Assembly: GCF_017814275.1 (NCBI RefSeq)
Contig: NZ_JAGIYQ010000002.1
Coordinates: 372,001 to 436,000 of the forward strand
Origin: Gottfriedia endophytica
GTDB lineage: Bacteria; Bacillota; Bacilli; Bacillales; Bacillaceae_G
Direction: 5' to 3'
Length of the DNA: 64,000 bases
This document shows, piece by piece, positions 43,933 through 53,658 of this stretch. The notes under the pieces were generated by a model. The model worked only from the letters and a program-made list of their open reading frames with translations. It was not told where the DNA came from and did not search any database. Positions within the stretch are counted from its first letter, which is position 1; the number at the start of each line of letters is the position of its first letter. The translations under genes were made by a program, and so were the position numbers.

Positions 43933-44580
43933 TTATAATGACTTTTCCAAATCATTAGATTTTAATTTTTCACGATTTTTCTTAATGTTATTAGTTAACA
44001 GAGTAATCCAAATTGAAACGATAAATGAAATGACAAATGTGATACCCATTATTAACATAGGTTTAGGGCTAACAGGGCTTGAATCAACAGAAGCTTTATT
44101 CATTACTTTTACATTGCTTACTTTAAGATTCATAAGACTTCTAATATTTCCGTCAAAAGAATCTGCAATGGCATTCGCAATTAGTGAGGCCTTCGTAGTA
44201 TCCGAATCCTTTACAATAAGCTCAAATACCTGTGAATTTTCAATATGATTAACAGAAAGATTATTCTCGTTAATTTTAATGTCATAGCCATCATCATTTA
44301 ATGATGTTTGCGCATCACTAATAATGTTAGGACTTAATAGAATATCTTGATATGTCGTAACTAATTTCACTGAATCATCAATTGAAAGAGGTGTAGTATC
44401 CCTTGTCTGTTGTTGACCACTTATTAGCAAATTCACCTTTGCCTGATAAATAGGTGTAATCATAAAATACGTTATGCCCGCACTTGTCAATACTGCAACT
44501 ACTGTTATTACAAGCACCATCCAAAACCGCTTAAAAATTATTTGAAAGAAACTACTAATATTAAGAATTTCTTCGCTCAT
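43933..44580 (-). CDS. Chain-length determinant protein (YveK/CapA/Wzz-like)
   Basis: 215 residues with two transmembrane segments (about 19-39 and 173-195) flanking an extracytoplasmic domain. The second segment is preceded by the Pro-rich ASVDSSPVSPKPMLIMG, the Wzz/CapA signature. It would set polymer length and, in Firmicutes, activate a partner tyrosine kinase; no such kinase or phosphatase gene follows, which is unusual. First gene of the main glycan operon, transcribed leftward; 198 bp separate it from the sugar transferase. Confidence 0.9.
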   Translation of the reverse strand: MSEEILNISSFFQIIFKRFWMVLVITVVAVLTSAGITYFMITPIYQAKVNLLISGQQQTRDTTPLSIDDSVKLVTTYQDILLSPNIISDAQTSLNDDGYDIKINENNLSVNHIENSQVFELIVKDSDTTKASLIANAIADSFDGNIRSLMNLKVSNVKVMNKASVDSSPVSPKPMLIMGITFVISFIVSIWITLLTNNIKKNREKLKSNDLEKSL

Positions 44581-44744
44581 TTTTTTCTTCCTTTCCTAAA
44601 TTAAGACTAAACTCTTGATTATCGTATGAAGTAATGAATTCTTGGTTGCATGTCCAAAGTATTATTTGTATTTTAATAGTTTACTATCACTATTTTTATC
44701 TGAACAAATTCCTTTTTCATAACGACTCTTTTTTTAATATAAAA

Positions 44745-44780
44745 AACCAGTGTGCTTCAGAATACTGAAACACACTGGTT
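44745..44780 (-). terminator. Terminator of the sugar transferase gene
   Basis: A 16-bp stem (44745-44760 with 44765-44780; one G-T pair) with T-rich sequence following on the minus strand. It overlaps the stop codon by two bases and separates this gene from the chain-length gene. Confidence 0.85.
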
Positions 44781-45375
44781 ATTCTTGTTTATTTCCTTTA
44801 AATTTTTCATATGTTGCTTTCCCATGTTGATTGATATCTTTCGGTAAGAACACTCTTAGAATAGTGATCAAAATAATTTTTATATCAAGTAAAAAAGTAC
44901 GATGATCGATATACCATATATCCAGTTTGAACTTCTCACTCCAGCTGATTGCATTTCTTCCATTTATTTGTGACCACCCGGTGATACCTGGTCTTACTTC
45001 AAACCGTCTTAGCTGCTCCTGATTATATAATGGCATATATTCCATTAAAAGCGGTCTTGGCCCTACAAAACTCATATCCCCTTTAATAACATTAAATAAT
45101 TGCGGCAATTCATCTAAGCTATGACGTCTAATAAACTTACCAAAGAATGTTAACCTCTTTTCATCGGATAAAAGCTCCTGATTACTATCTCTACTATTTG
45201 TCATTGTACGAAACTTATAAATATAAAAGGGCTTACCATTCATACCAGCACGCAATTGTTTAAATAGAATTGGAGAACCCATTTTGAATCGAATTGCTAC
45301 TGCAATAATCAATAAAATTGGAGATATAACAAATAGAAGACATAAGGCAGAAAAAAAATCAAAAACACGTTTCAC
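44779..45375 (-). CDS. Bacterial sugar transferase (PglC/EpsL-type phosphoglycosyl transferase)
   Basis: 198 residues from GTG 45375, which has GAGGAG 6 bases before it; the longer ORF (to 45441) begins without such support. One N-terminal membrane segment (about 8-30) leads to the catalytic core: FKQLRAGMNGKPFYIYKFRTM, then RRHSLDELPQLFNVIKGDMSFVGPRP (the DE catalytic pair, in two stretches) and RPGITGWSQINGRN. The length is that of the small monotopic PglC/EpsL class. It starts the glycan by moving a sugar-phosphate onto undecaprenyl phosphate; a bacillosamine-type sugar fits the neighbouring genes. Confidence 0.93.
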   Translation of the reverse strand: MKRVFDFFSALCLLFVISPILLIIAVAIRFKMGSPILFKQLRAGMNGKPFYIYKFRTMTNSRDSNQELLSDEKRLTFFGKFIRRHSLDELPQLFNVIKGDMSFVGPRPLLMEYMPLYNQEQLRRFEVRPGITGWSQINGRNAISWSEKFKLDIWYIDHRTFLLDIKIILITILRVFLPKDINQHGKATYEKFKGNKQE

Positions 45376-45566
45376 TAATAACTCCTCTTTCACTATCAAA
45401 ATAATATAAATACACCTTTTACCATTTTTTAGGTGCTCCAAATCAATATATGAAAAGACATTTTAATCGTTCCAATTGAAATAGAAGAAAAAACAGCGTT
45501 AGCTGATAGAATAAACACCCTATCATTCCTCTAACTTTGTTCTATAGTAATTTACTTTCAAAATAA

Positions 45567-45600
45567 AAAGATCAAACCATATGATTTGATCTTTCAATTT
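45567..45600. terminator. Terminator downstream of the YerB-like gene
   Basis: AAAGATCAAA (45567-45576) and TTTGATCTTT (45585-45594), perfect 10-bp stem. On the minus strand TTTTATTTTG follows, about 30 bp after the stop. Confidence 0.8.
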
Positions 45601-45623
45601 GCTACAAAAACAATTTTTCACTT

Positions 45624-46649
45624 TTATTTAACTGTCACATCTTTTAAAGCAGGGACAACATTAATCCAAGTTTGCCCTGGTAAAAAGTCTACCTCTTTTC
45701 CTTCCATGTCAAAAGGAAGAATTCGGCCATTCACATTTTTCCAATGAATTTTTTTCATCATTCCTTCAGTTACAAAATAGCCATTCCCACCACTTTGTAA
45801 GTCAATCGAGCGACGTCCATGTGAATCGATTATTTTATGTTTTGCCTCAACAATTAAGATATTTTTTATTTCTAATTCCTTTTTCGTTTCAGCATCTGAC
45901 GCAATTACACCTTTTTGAATTCGCTGAAACTGTTTTTGAGATTCATTATATTTGTAAGTTACATTATTATAAGGATCATATGAATATTTAATAAAAACTT
46001 GCGCTACTTTTTCCCAAGTCGAATCATAATTTATGGCTTGATGGAGAAAAAACAGTGGTATAACATTTTCAGAAAATGAATAATGTTTTTTAGCGACGCC
46101 TTTTTCGATTCCCTCTTTATAAATATATGAATTGTGAGGTGCACGTCTGTGATGATCACGTTTAAATAATGTACCATCATAAAATAGACCATTCAAAGCA
46201 TCTATTTCACCGGCATCCATCATTGCCTTTGCTTGTGGACTATTACCGTGACAAATATACAAAGCATGGTATCCATTGGCTAGTTTTATGTAATATTCCC
46301 TAGCACTTCTAACTGGACCGATTCTTTCAGGCAAGTTATTTTGAAAAATAGCTAATAATCGTGTTATATCTCCTTCTGCTAAAAGCTCATAAACTACATC
46401 TGCTTTTGATAGACCACTTTGTGGCCTTGCCAAATGATGATTGTTTACCATAACAGCTACAGGCCTTTGATTACTAACTGCATTGACTGGTTCACCATTT
46501 AATGGTGCATAAGCTTGAACAGTCTTCTCCTCCTTAGGTTTTTGACTCACTTCCTTTTCTTTAGGCTTGCTGACCACTTTTTGATTCCCATGGCTACATC
46601 CTCCAAAAACTAAACCAATTCCCATTATTAACAGCATTAATTTTTTCAT
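45624..46649 (-). CDS. DUF3048-family lipoprotein (YerB-like)
   Basis: 341 residues. A lipoprotein signal ends in LVFGGC (Cys 18), followed by a Lys/Glu linker (KPKEKEVSQKPKEEKTV). The globular part has VSNQRPVAVMVNNHHLARPQSG, a hallmark of DUF3048, and GDITRLLAIFQNNLPERIGPVRSARE (read in parts). YerB interacts with the cell-wall or helicase-linked complex around YerA/PcrA in Bacillus; its function is unclear. Here it is alone, between the glycan locus and a repeat. Confidence 0.9.
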   Translation of the reverse strand: MKKLMLLIMGIGLVFGGCSHGNQKVVSKPKEKEVSQKPKEEKTVQAYAPLNGEPVNAVSNQRPVAVMVNNHHLARPQSGLSKADVVYELLAEGDITRLLAIFQNNLPERIGPVRSAREYYIKLANGYHALYICHGNSPQAKAMMDAGEIDALNGLFYDGTLFKRDHHRRAPHNSYIYKEGIEKGVAKKHYSFSENVIPLFFLHQAINYDSTWEKVAQVFIKYSYDPYNNVTYKYNESQKQFQRIQKGVIASDAETKKELEIKNILIVEAKHKIIDSHGRRSIDLQSGGNGYFVTEGMMKKIHWKNVNGRILPFDMEGKEVDFLPGQTWINVVPALKDVTVK

Positions 46650-46776
46650 AGAAATCCTCGCATTTTGTCATTATTTTCTTGTATTGTAATGGATTTTTGG
46701 TAATTTACACAATAATATTATTGAATTTTCTAAAATATTATTTTAAATTTAAACTTTTTAATTGGCTCTTTTTTTT

Positions 46777-46988
46777 AGATTGTTGCCTTAGTTTTTGTGA
46801 ATTTTATGACAGAAGTTGATTGGAATGGAAGGGTGCCAAGGCTTCTGTGGGAGATGCGAGAAGGCTGAGACCCCACAGGAGCGTATGCGACGAGGAGACT
46901 CAGCTCACGCCCCTAGGAAAGCGGGCATCCTGGAGTGGAAATCGACTTACACATTCTGAACCAACAATGTATACGAAAACAACCTTTT
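46777..46988 (-). repeat. Dispersed intergenic repeat, copy E (reverse)
   Basis: Reverse copy: AGATTGTTG end, GAAGTTGATTGGAATGGAAG, GAGACCCCACAGGAGCG and CACATTCTGAACCAACAATG. The interval 46650-47130 otherwise holds AT-rich sequence with no visible gene. Confidence 0.88.
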
Positions 46989-47130
46989 AATTATATTCCA
47001 CCTAATTTTAAAATAAATTCCATAATCACTAATTTTTACAAATAAATGATTATAAAAAATTCCAGTTATTAAAGGAAAATTACTCTAATTAAAGAAATAA
47101 TAAATTATAAAAATTATAGGAGTACGATCC

Positions 47131-47589
47131 ATGGAAAAAAGACACGAAGTTCTTTTTAATCAATTAAATGAGTATCGAAATGCATTATTGATGGGAATTG
47201 ACACCATTACGGAAGAAGAAGCTGATCTTATCCCTAATGCGTTTAACAATAACATTCGTTGGAACGTGGGACATATCTTTTTAGACCAATATTTGTGGAT
47301 TCAACATTTGACTAAAGAGCCAATCAACCTACCGTCTGACTTTAATGACTGGTTTGGATTTGGTACAAGTCCATCTGATTGGAAAACAACACCACCTACT
47401 TTAGAAGAATTAAAGCAATTACTTACTAAGCAACAATTATTTATTCGTGAAACATACGGAAACCGATTAGAAGAAGAGTTTTCTCCAACTGAGTCTGGAA
47501 TGCACACTATTGCACAAGTATTAGTGCGTACAATCTTTCATGAAGGTATACATATTGCAAATATACAAGCGATTAGACGGTTTATTTAA
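47131..47589 (+). CDS. DinB-family four-helix protein
   Basis: 152 residues, all-helical. Metal-ligand histidines of the DinB/YfiT fold appear in WNVGHIFLDQYLW (about 43-55) and FHEGIHIANIQAI (about 136-148), giving the usual H/HxxxH triad. Members are thiol transferases or uncharacterised stress proteins. A GGAG ribosome binding site precedes the ATG; the HAD gene follows 22 bp later, so the two form an operon. Confidence 0.88.
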   Translation: MEKRHEVLFNQLNEYRNALLMGIDTITEEEADLIPNAFNNNIRWNVGHIFLDQYLWIQHLTKEPINLPSDFNDWFGFGTSPSDWKTTPPTLEELKQLLTKQQLFIRETYGNRLEEEFSPTESGMHTIAQVLVRTIFHEGIHIANIQAIRRFI

Positions 47590-47611
47590 CAAATAATAGG
47601 GAGCAACAATT

Positions 47612-48394
47612 ATGATTAAAGCGATTATTTTTGATTTGGACGATACCATTCTATGGGATCAAAAAAGTGTAAAGGAAGCTTTTGTAGCTACGTGTCTAGT
47701 TGCTAGCCAAAAGTATGATATTGATCCTTCAGTACTAGAAAAAGCGGTACGTGAAGAAGCAAAAAAATTATACTCGTCATATGATACATTTGGATTTACT
47801 CAACTGATTGGTATTAACCCTTTTGAAGGACTATGGGGAAATTTTATTGATGATGAAGAGAATTTTAAAAAATTAAGGGAAATAGTTCCTGCTTATCGGA
47901 GTGAAGCTTGGACAAGAGGATTAAAAAGAGTAGGTATAAATGATCCCTTATTTGGACAGGAATTAGGTGAACTTTTTCCAGTTGAACGTCGTAATAAACC
48001 TTTCATCTATGATGATACATTTGAAGTTTTAGACGCCTTAAATAATCATTATAAACTTTTACTTTTAACAAACGGATCTCCAGATTTACAAAAAACAAAA
48101 CTAGACATTACTCCAGAATTGATTCCTTATTTTGATCATATTATCATTTCTGGTACATATGGAAAAGGCAAACCACATCCATCCATTTTCGAGCATGCTT
48201 TAAGTCAATTATCAATTAACAAAGATGAAGTTCTAATGGTTGGTGATAATTTAATGACTGATATTCTTGGAGCCAATCAAGTTGGAATTAAATCTGTTTG
48301 GATTAATCGTCATGACAAGACTTATAAAGAAGTTGTACCTACATTCGAAATTTCCAATCTAAAAGAGCTGATTCCTTTATTAGAATCCTTTTAA
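47612..48394 (+). CDS. HAD-superfamily hydrolase (YsaA-like)
   Basis: 260 residues. Motif I is FDLDDTIL (9-16, D10 nucleophile and D12), motif II LLTNGS (about 151-156), motif III GKGKPHPSIF (Lys, about 188-197) and motif IV VGDNLMTDILGANQVG (about 211-226). A large helical cap lies between motifs I and II. It dephosphorylates a small metabolite; the substrate is unknown. Cotranscribed with the DinB gene. Confidence 0.92.
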   Translation: MIKAIIFDLDDTILWDQKSVKEAFVATCLVASQKYDIDPSVLEKAVREEAKKLYSSYDTFGFTQLIGINPFEGLWGNFIDDEENFKKLREIVPAYRSEAWTRGLKRVGINDPLFGQELGELFPVERRNKPFIYDDTFEVLDALNNHYKLLLLTNGSPDLQKTKLDITPELIPYFDHIIISGTYGKGKPHPSIFEHALSQLSINKDEVLMVGDNLMTDILGANQVGIKSVWINRHDKTYKEVVPTFEISNLKELIPLLESF

Positions 48395-48412
48395 GACAAT
48401 TTTCTAAAAGAC

Positions 48413-48460
48413 AAAGTGTGTACTAAATACTTGGTATTTGTACACACTTTTTATTTTTTT
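48413..48460. terminator. Terminator after the HAD gene
   Basis: A 17-bp stem (AAAGTGTGTAC plus AAATAC, one bulged T, with the mate 48434-48450) and a three-base loop, followed by TTATTTTTTT. Confidence 0.9.
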
Positions 48461-48501
48461 CATTCTTACATTTTTTAATTAAACTTCACATCAACAAATG
48501 A

Positions 48502-48630
48502 TTAATGTTTTTTTTGTTTTTTACGTGAAGACGACACTTGAATTCCAGTCTCAGATGTAGTTGTTCCTTGGCCTTCAACGTTTGGTGATCCTAAACCAGC
48601 TTTAGAGCGATCTTTTTTAATTTTACCCAT
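48502..48630 (-). CDS. YuzL-like small basic protein
   Basis: A 42-residue protein: MGKIKKDRSKAGLGSPNVEG, then QGTTTSETGIQVSSSRKKQ and KKH. The length, Lys-rich ends and GQGTTTSE core resemble the YuzL family of Bacillus, whose members are small and of unknown function. GGAGGTGA lies 6-8 bases before the ATG, a strong translation signal. It stands alone between two plus-strand genes. Confidence 0.75.
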   Translation of the reverse strand: MGKIKKDRSKAGLGSPNVEGQGTTTSETGIQVSSSRKKQKKH

Positions 48631-48809
48631 TCTTCTCACCTCCATTTTTACTTTTTCAATTAATTAGAATAACTATGCCAAGAAATATTTCTCATTTTAT
48701 AATGTTGGCATTTAGATTTTCTGTTTAAAATTTCTCCATAGAAAAATTTAGAGGGTTTGACTCGTCTAATAAGAATATTAATAATAATAAACTTGGGAGG
48801 TAAGATGAT

Positions 48810-49271
48810 TTGAGAAAAGTTATTCTTATGGCACTATCCTTAACTTTTATATCTTCGCTACTTTATGGTTGTCAATCGAAAGAAAAGATTTCTACTGAAA
48901 CCACCGTTAATCAATCTACTAAATCGGAAACCAATAATGAATTATTAATCGACAATAATTTTAAAAGCGTCAGCGTTTCAAAAACAAAAGGTGTTGATGA
49001 AATTACAATTTATGATAAAGAATCTATCCATGCCTTTCAAAACATATTTTCAAGTGCAGTAAAAGAACCTGGCGTAGTTGATATGGCAGGCCCAGAATTT
49101 TATTTAGAAGTCATTTATGACAAAGAAAAGCACCAAAATTTGTATTTATGGATAGGTAAAAAAGGACAAAGAAGTACATTTATGAAAACGGATGATACGA
49201 GCACCATTTATACGGTTTTAGAAGAAAAGACTAATAAATTGATTGAATTAATTGAATCTAGCTTTAATTAA
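48810..49271 (+). CDS. Small lipoprotein of unknown function
   Basis: 153 residues starting at TTG 48810 with GGGAGG 8-10 bases upstream. A lipoprotein signal (about 1-20) ends in LLYGC with the modified Cys at residue 21; a Ser/Thr/Asn linker follows, then a ~100-residue domain (KGVDEITIYDKESIHAFQNIF, then EFYLEVIYDKEKHQNLYLWIGK, read in parts) that I do not recognise. No partner genes. Convergent with gcvPB across a terminator. Confidence 0.82.
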   Translation: MRKVILMALSLTFISSLLYGCQSKEKISTETTVNQSTKSETNNELLIDNNFKSVSVSKTKGVDEITIYDKESIHAFQNIFSSAVKEPGVVDMAGPEFYLEVIYDKEKHQNLYLWIGKKGQRSTFMKTDDTSTIYTVLEEKTNKLIELIESSFN

Positions 49272-49303
49272 GACTTAGTATGACCTTTTAGAAAACAATA
49301 AAA

Positions 49304-49341
49304 AACCGTCATTTCAACAATTTTACTGTTGAACGACGGTT
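49304..49341. terminator. Terminator between the lipoprotein gene and gcvPB
   Basis: AACCGTC (49304-49310) with GACGGTT (49335-49341), and inner CAAC/GTTG. A's before and T's after suit both directions. Confidence 0.8.
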
Positions 49342-49347
49342 ATTTAC

Positions 49348-50808
49348 TTACGCTTTTTGGTAACGTAACACTGGTTTACGTGCTGCTAATGTTTCATCAA
49401 GTCTACTTACAACTGTTGAGTAAGGAGCTTCTTGAACGATTTCTGGATTCTCTTCAGCTTCTTTTGCAATTGCGATCATTGTATCACAGAAAGCATCAAG
49501 TGTTTCTTTCGATTCTGTTTCAGTTGGTTCGATCATGATACATTCTTCCACGTTTAATGGGAAGTAGATTGTTGGTGGATGGTAACCAAAATCTAATAAT
49601 CGTTTTGCGATATCAAGTGTACGAACACCTAGTTTCTTTTGACGTTTTCCACTTAATACAAATTCATGCTTACAATGACGATCAAATGGTAGATCAAAAT
49701 GTGGTGCTAAACGACGCATCATATAGTTAGCGTTTAATACAGCATCTTCAGTAACTTGTTTTAAGCCCTCTGGACCCATTGAACGAATATACGTATATGC
49801 ACGTACATTGATTCCAAAGTTACCATAATATGGTTTTACTCGGCCGATTGAATGTGGACAATCAGCATTTAAAACATACTCTTCGCCTTGTTGCTCAACA
49901 ATTGGTGCTGGAAGGAATGGGATTAAGTCTGCTTTCACACCAACTGGACCAGAACCAGGGCCACCTCCACCATGAGGACCTGTGAACGTTTTATGAAGAT
50001 TTAAGTGAACAACGTCAAAGCCCATATCACCAGGACGTGCTTTACTTAAAACAGCGTTTAAATTTGCTCCATCATAGTATACTTTTCCGCCCGCTTCATG
50101 GATAATCTCAGAGATTTCATAAATATCTTCTTCAAATAATCCAAGTGTATTTGGATTTGTAAGCATTAATGCTGCAACGTTTCCATCTACTACACGACGC
50201 AAGTCTTCTAAGTCTACAAGACCATTTTCGTTTGATTTAACTGTAATCGTTTCAAATCCTGCTACTGTTGCTGATGCCGGATTTGTACCATGAGCTGAGT
50301 CTGGTACGATTACTTTCGTACGGTTAAAATCTCCACGACTTTCATGATATGCACGGATAATCATTAAGCCAGTCCACTCACCGTGAGCTCCTGCTGCAGG
50401 CTGTAATGTCACTTCGTCCATACCTGTGATTTCTTTTAATTCTTGTTGAAGCTCATGCATTAACTCAAGTGCACCTTGAACTTGATATTCATCTTGTAAA
50501 GGATGAATATGTGCAAAGCCATTAAAGCGCGCAACTGCCTCATTGATTTTTGGATTATACTTCATTGTACATGAACCTAATGGATAAAATCCTGAGTCAA
50601 CACCATGGTTACGATTAGAAAGTGCTGTATAATGACGCATTAAATCAAGCTCAGAAACTTCTGGTAATTCAGCTTTTTCTTGACGTATATATGCTGAAGG
50701 AATTACTTCTTCTACATTAATGTCTTCTACATCAAGAATTGGTAAGCTATAAGCAATTCTTCCTTCTCTACTAATCTCAAAAACTAATGGTTGATCCTTC
50801 TTCAGCAT
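49348..50808 (-). CDS. gcvPB: Glycine dehydrogenase (decarboxylating) subunit 2
   Basis: 486 residues, the PLP-carrying half of the two-subunit P protein. PLP lysine is in [21 protein letters not shown] (about residue 273), following [18 protein letters not shown] (about 78-86) and [11 protein letters not shown] (about 169-179) are conserved. It decarboxylates glycine and passes the methylamine to GcvH. Overlaps gcvPA by 32 bp in another frame. The lipoyl protein GcvH is not encoded here. Confidence 0.97.
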   Translation of the reverse strand: MLKKDQPLVFEISREGRIAYSLPILDVEDINVEEVIPSAYIRQEKAELPEVSELDLMRHYTALSNRNHGVDSGFYPLGSCTMKYNPKINEAVARFNGFAHIHPLQDEYQVQGALELMHELQQELKEITGMDEVTLQPAAGAHGEWTGLMIIRAYHESRGDFNRTKVIVPDSAHGTNPASATVAGFETITVKSNENGLVDLEDLRRVVDGNVAALMLTNPNTLGLFEEDIYEISEIIHEAGGKVYYDGANLNAVLSKARPGDMGFDVVHLNLHKTFTGPHGGGGPGSGPVGVKADLIPFLPAPIVEQQGEEYVLNADCPHSIGRVKPYYGNFGINVRAYTYIRSMGPEGLKQVTEDAVLNANYMMRRLAPHFDLPFDRHCKHEFVLSGKRQKKLGVRTLDIAKRLLDFGYHPPTIYFPLNVEECIMIEPTETESKETLDAFCDTMIAIAKEAEENPEIVQEAPYSTVVSRLDETLAARKPVLRYQKA

Positions 50809-52165
50809 GGTGCATCCCCTTTCCGTTCACTAATGAAACTAATTCTTCGATAAATGTATCCATTTGTTCTTTAGAACGTAATTCAGTCACAGCAATCAGC
50901 ATGTGGTTTTCAAGTGTTGGTTCAACCTTTGCTAAATCATATCCACCGATGATTTTACTAATAAATAACTGTTTATTTAATTCAGTAACATTTGTTTTTA
51001 CATTTATTACAAGCTCATTAAATGCTGGTCCTTGGAATACAACTTGTAAGCCTTTCGCTTCAAGTTGTTTTTTCATGTACTCGGTACGTTGAATGTTTTG
51101 AGTTGCCATTTCAACAGCACCTTTTTTACCAAGTGCAGTCATTGCTACAGAAGCAGCTAATGCATTTAGTGCTTGATTTGAACAAATATTAGAAGTCGCT
51201 TTATCACGACGAATATGTTGTTCACGTGCTTGAAGTGTTAATACAAAACCACGGCGTCCTTCTCCATCAACTGTTTGACCTACTAAACGTCCAGGCATTT
51301 TTCTCATTAATTTTGAAGTTGTTGCAAAGTAACCACAATGTGGTCCACCAAATTGTGTTGGAATACCGAATGGTTGTGCATCTCCAGCAACAATATCCGC
51401 ACCAAATTGACCAGGTGGTGTCAAAACAGCTAAAGCTAATGGATTACTTGATACAACAAATAACCCTTTAAAGCTATGTGCGATTGGCTCAATTTTATCT
51501 AATTCTTCAATTTGTCCATAGAAGTTTGGATATTGCACTAAAACACACGCAACATCTTCAGACATTTCAGCTTGAAGTTGGTCTAAATCAGTTCTTCCAT
51601 CTTTTAAGCCAATTTCAACTACTTCTAAATGTTGTCCTTTTGCATAAGAAAGAACAACTTCTCGTGAATGAGGATGAACCCCTTTTGACACTAAGATTTT
51701 TTTCTTACCTGTATGACCAGCTGCTAATGTTGCTGCCTCAGCTAGAGACGTTCCTCCATCATACATTGATGAGTTAGCAACATCCATTCCTGTCAATTCA
51801 CAAATCATTGTTTGAAATTCAAAAATTGCTTGAAGTTCACCTTGTGAAATTTCAGGTTGATAAGGTGTATAAGCTGTATAAAATTCCGAACGAGAAATAA
51901 CATGGTCTACAACTGTTGGTAAGTAATGATCATATACCCCAGCTCCTAAAAATGAAACATACTCCCTTAAATTCGCATTTTTATTTGCAAGGTCTGTTAA
52001 TTCTTTTAATAAGTCAGATTCTGATTTTGCTTTTTTAATATTTAATAAACCGTTAAAGCGAACTTTTTCTGGAATATCACTAAACAATTCATCAACCGAG
52101 CTTACACCAACTGTCTTAAGCATCTCTTGACGATCTTGCTCTGTCATTGGTAAATATCTATGCAT
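50777..52165 (-). CDS. gcvPA: Glycine dehydrogenase (decarboxylating) subunit 1
   Basis: 462 residues, the non-PLP half of the P protein. [19 protein letters not shown] at the N-terminus and [34 protein letters not shown] (read in parts, about 68-100) are highly conserved, as is [20 protein letters not shown]. It forms an alpha2-beta2 enzyme with GcvPB. Start MHRYLP follows gcvT by 26 bp with GGGGAAAT-type spacing. Middle gene of gcvT-gcvPA-gcvPB. Confidence 0.97.
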   Translation of the reverse strand: MHRYLPMTEQDRQEMLKTVGVSSVDELFSDIPEKVRFNGLLNIKKAKSESDLLKELTDLANKNANLREYVSFLGAGVYDHYLPTVVDHVISRSEFYTAYTPYQPEISQGELQAIFEFQTMICELTGMDVANSSMYDGGTSLAEAATLAAGHTGKKKILVSKGVHPHSREVVLSYAKGQHLEVVEIGLKDGRTDLDQLQAEMSEDVACVLVQYPNFYGQIEELDKIEPIAHSFKGLFVVSSNPLALAVLTPPGQFGADIVAGDAQPFGIPTQFGGPHCGYFATTSKLMRKMPGRLVGQTVDGEGRRGFVLTLQAREQHIRRDKATSNICSNQALNALAASVAMTALGKKGAVEMATQNIQRTEYMKKQLEAKGLQVVFQGPAFNELVINVKTNVTELNKQLFISKIIGGYDLAKVEPTLENHMLIAVTELRSKEQMDTFIEELVSLVNGKGMHHAEEGSTISF

Positions 52166-52191
52166 GAAGGAAATTCCCCTTTCTCCCCTAC

Positions 52192-53295
52192 TTATTTTTT
52201 CTCACGTTTATAAAAAGGTGTTGAAACGACAACAGCTTTTAAGCGTTTGTTTCGAATCTCTACCTCAACTTCAGTTCCTAATGCTGTGTATTCTTTTTTC
52301 AATAATGCTAAGCCAATGTTTCTTTTAAGAGTCGGTGATTGTGTGCCGCTTGTTACTTCACCAATTCTTTCATCTCCAATAAACACCTCATAATGCGTAC
52401 GAGGAATTCCTTTATCAATCATCTCAATTCCAACAATCTTTCGAGGAACACCATTTTCTTTTTGAGAAGCTAATACTGATTTCCCAATAAAATCAGACTC
52501 TTTATTTGTTTTAACTGCGAACCCAATTCCAGCTTCAAGAGGTGTAATGTCTTTTGTTAATTCTTGGCCGTATAAAGCTAGCTTTGCCTCGAAACGAAGT
52601 GTATCACGAGCTCCTAAACCACAAGGCTTTAAGCCATCTTCTTTTCCAGCTTCTAAAAGTAATTTCCATAGTGCTGGTCCATCAGAGCTTTCACAGTAAA
52701 GTTCATATCCATCTTCACCTGTATAGCCAGTTCTAGAAACTAGTACTGAGTAATCTCCAATTTTCACATTATTTTTGAATGTAAAGTACTTAATATCTAC
52801 TACATTCTCATCAGTTAAACGTTGAAGTATTGTAGGCGCCAGTGGTCCTTGTAGAGCCAATTGGGCAAAATCTTTACTTTTATTTACAACATGAACATCA
52901 CCAGCTACATGTGACAGAAGCCATTCAAAATCTTTTTCAATATTAGAAGCATTTACTACTAATAAGTAATGTTCATCATTTAATTTATAAATTAATAGGT
53001 CATCGACTGTTCCACCATTTTCATAGCACATTGTACTATACTGTGCAGAACCATCCGTTAATAAGGATACATCATTTGTCATTGTTTTTTGTAAATAAGC
53101 TAAGCTACCCTTGCCAGTTACCTCAATTTCTCCCATATGAGAAACATCAAACAAACCTGCTGTTGTTCTTACTGCTTCATGCTCATCTTTGATACTCGTG
53201 AACTGAACAGGTAATTCCCAACCACCAAAATCAATTGTTTTTGCACCTAGCACTTTGTATTCTTCAAACAAAGGCGTTCTAAGTAAAGTAGTCAT
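52192..53295 (-). CDS. gcvT: Aminomethyltransferase (glycine cleavage T protein)
   Basis: 367 residues from ATG 53295, which gives the normal [13 protein letters not shown] start and has GGGGGAG 8 bases upstream. [23 protein letters not shown] and the C-terminal barrel ([15 protein letters not shown]) are family landmarks. It transfers the methylene group to tetrahydrofolate and releases ammonia. The same frame continues upstream to an ATG at 53382 that has its own AAGGA site, so a 29-residue extension is possible. No glycine riboswitch can be seen upstream. Confidence 0.96.
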   Translation of the reverse strand: MTTLLRTPLFEEYKVLGAKTIDFGGWELPVQFTSIKDEHEAVRTTAGLFDVSHMGEIEVTGKGSLAYLQKTMTNDVSLLTDGSAQYSTMCYENGGTVDDLLIYKLNDEHYLLVVNASNIEKDFEWLLSHVAGDVHVVNKSKDFAQLALQGPLAPTILQRLTDENVVDIKYFTFKNNVKIGDYSVLVSRTGYTGEDGYELYCESSDGPALWKLLLEAGKEDGLKPCGLGARDTLRFEAKLALYGQELTKDITPLEAGIGFAVKTNKESDFIGKSVLASQKENGVPRKIVGIEMIDKGIPRTHYEVFIGDERIGEVTSGTQSPTLKRNIGLALLKKEYTALGTEVEVEIRNKRLKAVVVSTPFYKREKK

Positions 53296-53658
53296 GTAGT
53301 CTTCTCCCCCTCTTTCTACATGCATGCAACAGCTAGCGTATTTTTGGTCTTCACTAGCCTTTTCATTGGAATGGTATGACATAATTTTTCCTTATTTAGG
53401 AAATGATACTAGAAAAAATAAAAATTACTTTACCAGATTAAAACAAAACTAACAAAAAATTCTTAAAAATAACATTAGATTGTTTTATTTGGTAAATACG
53501 AAAATTTTATCTTTTCTATATTATTTATCCTAACATTAAATGACATATTTCTTCAATCAAGAAATGCAATTTTCTAAATATTTTTTACGAACATTAATAA
53601 CCATTATCTAATTATTGTTCAGTAATATTAAAAGTTTTTAAGAAAATAGGTGAAAATA
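53296..53658. other. Divergent control region of gcvT and yqhH without a glycine riboswitch
   Basis: About 360 bp of AT-rich DNA between divergent operons. The expected conserved glycine-aptamer features are absent on the gcvT strand. GCTAGTG and CGCTAGC can form a weak hairpin near 53330-53360 inside the optional gcvT extension. Confidence 0.55.

Noticed and set aside
51226-51777. Plus-strand ORFs inside gcvPA
   Set aside because: They are shadows of a highly conserved gene on the opposite strand and have no ribosome binding sites.
53296-53658. Glycine riboswitch
   Set aside because: The conserved aptamer core and paired GGAGAG/CTCTCA-type segments are absent on the gcvT strand.
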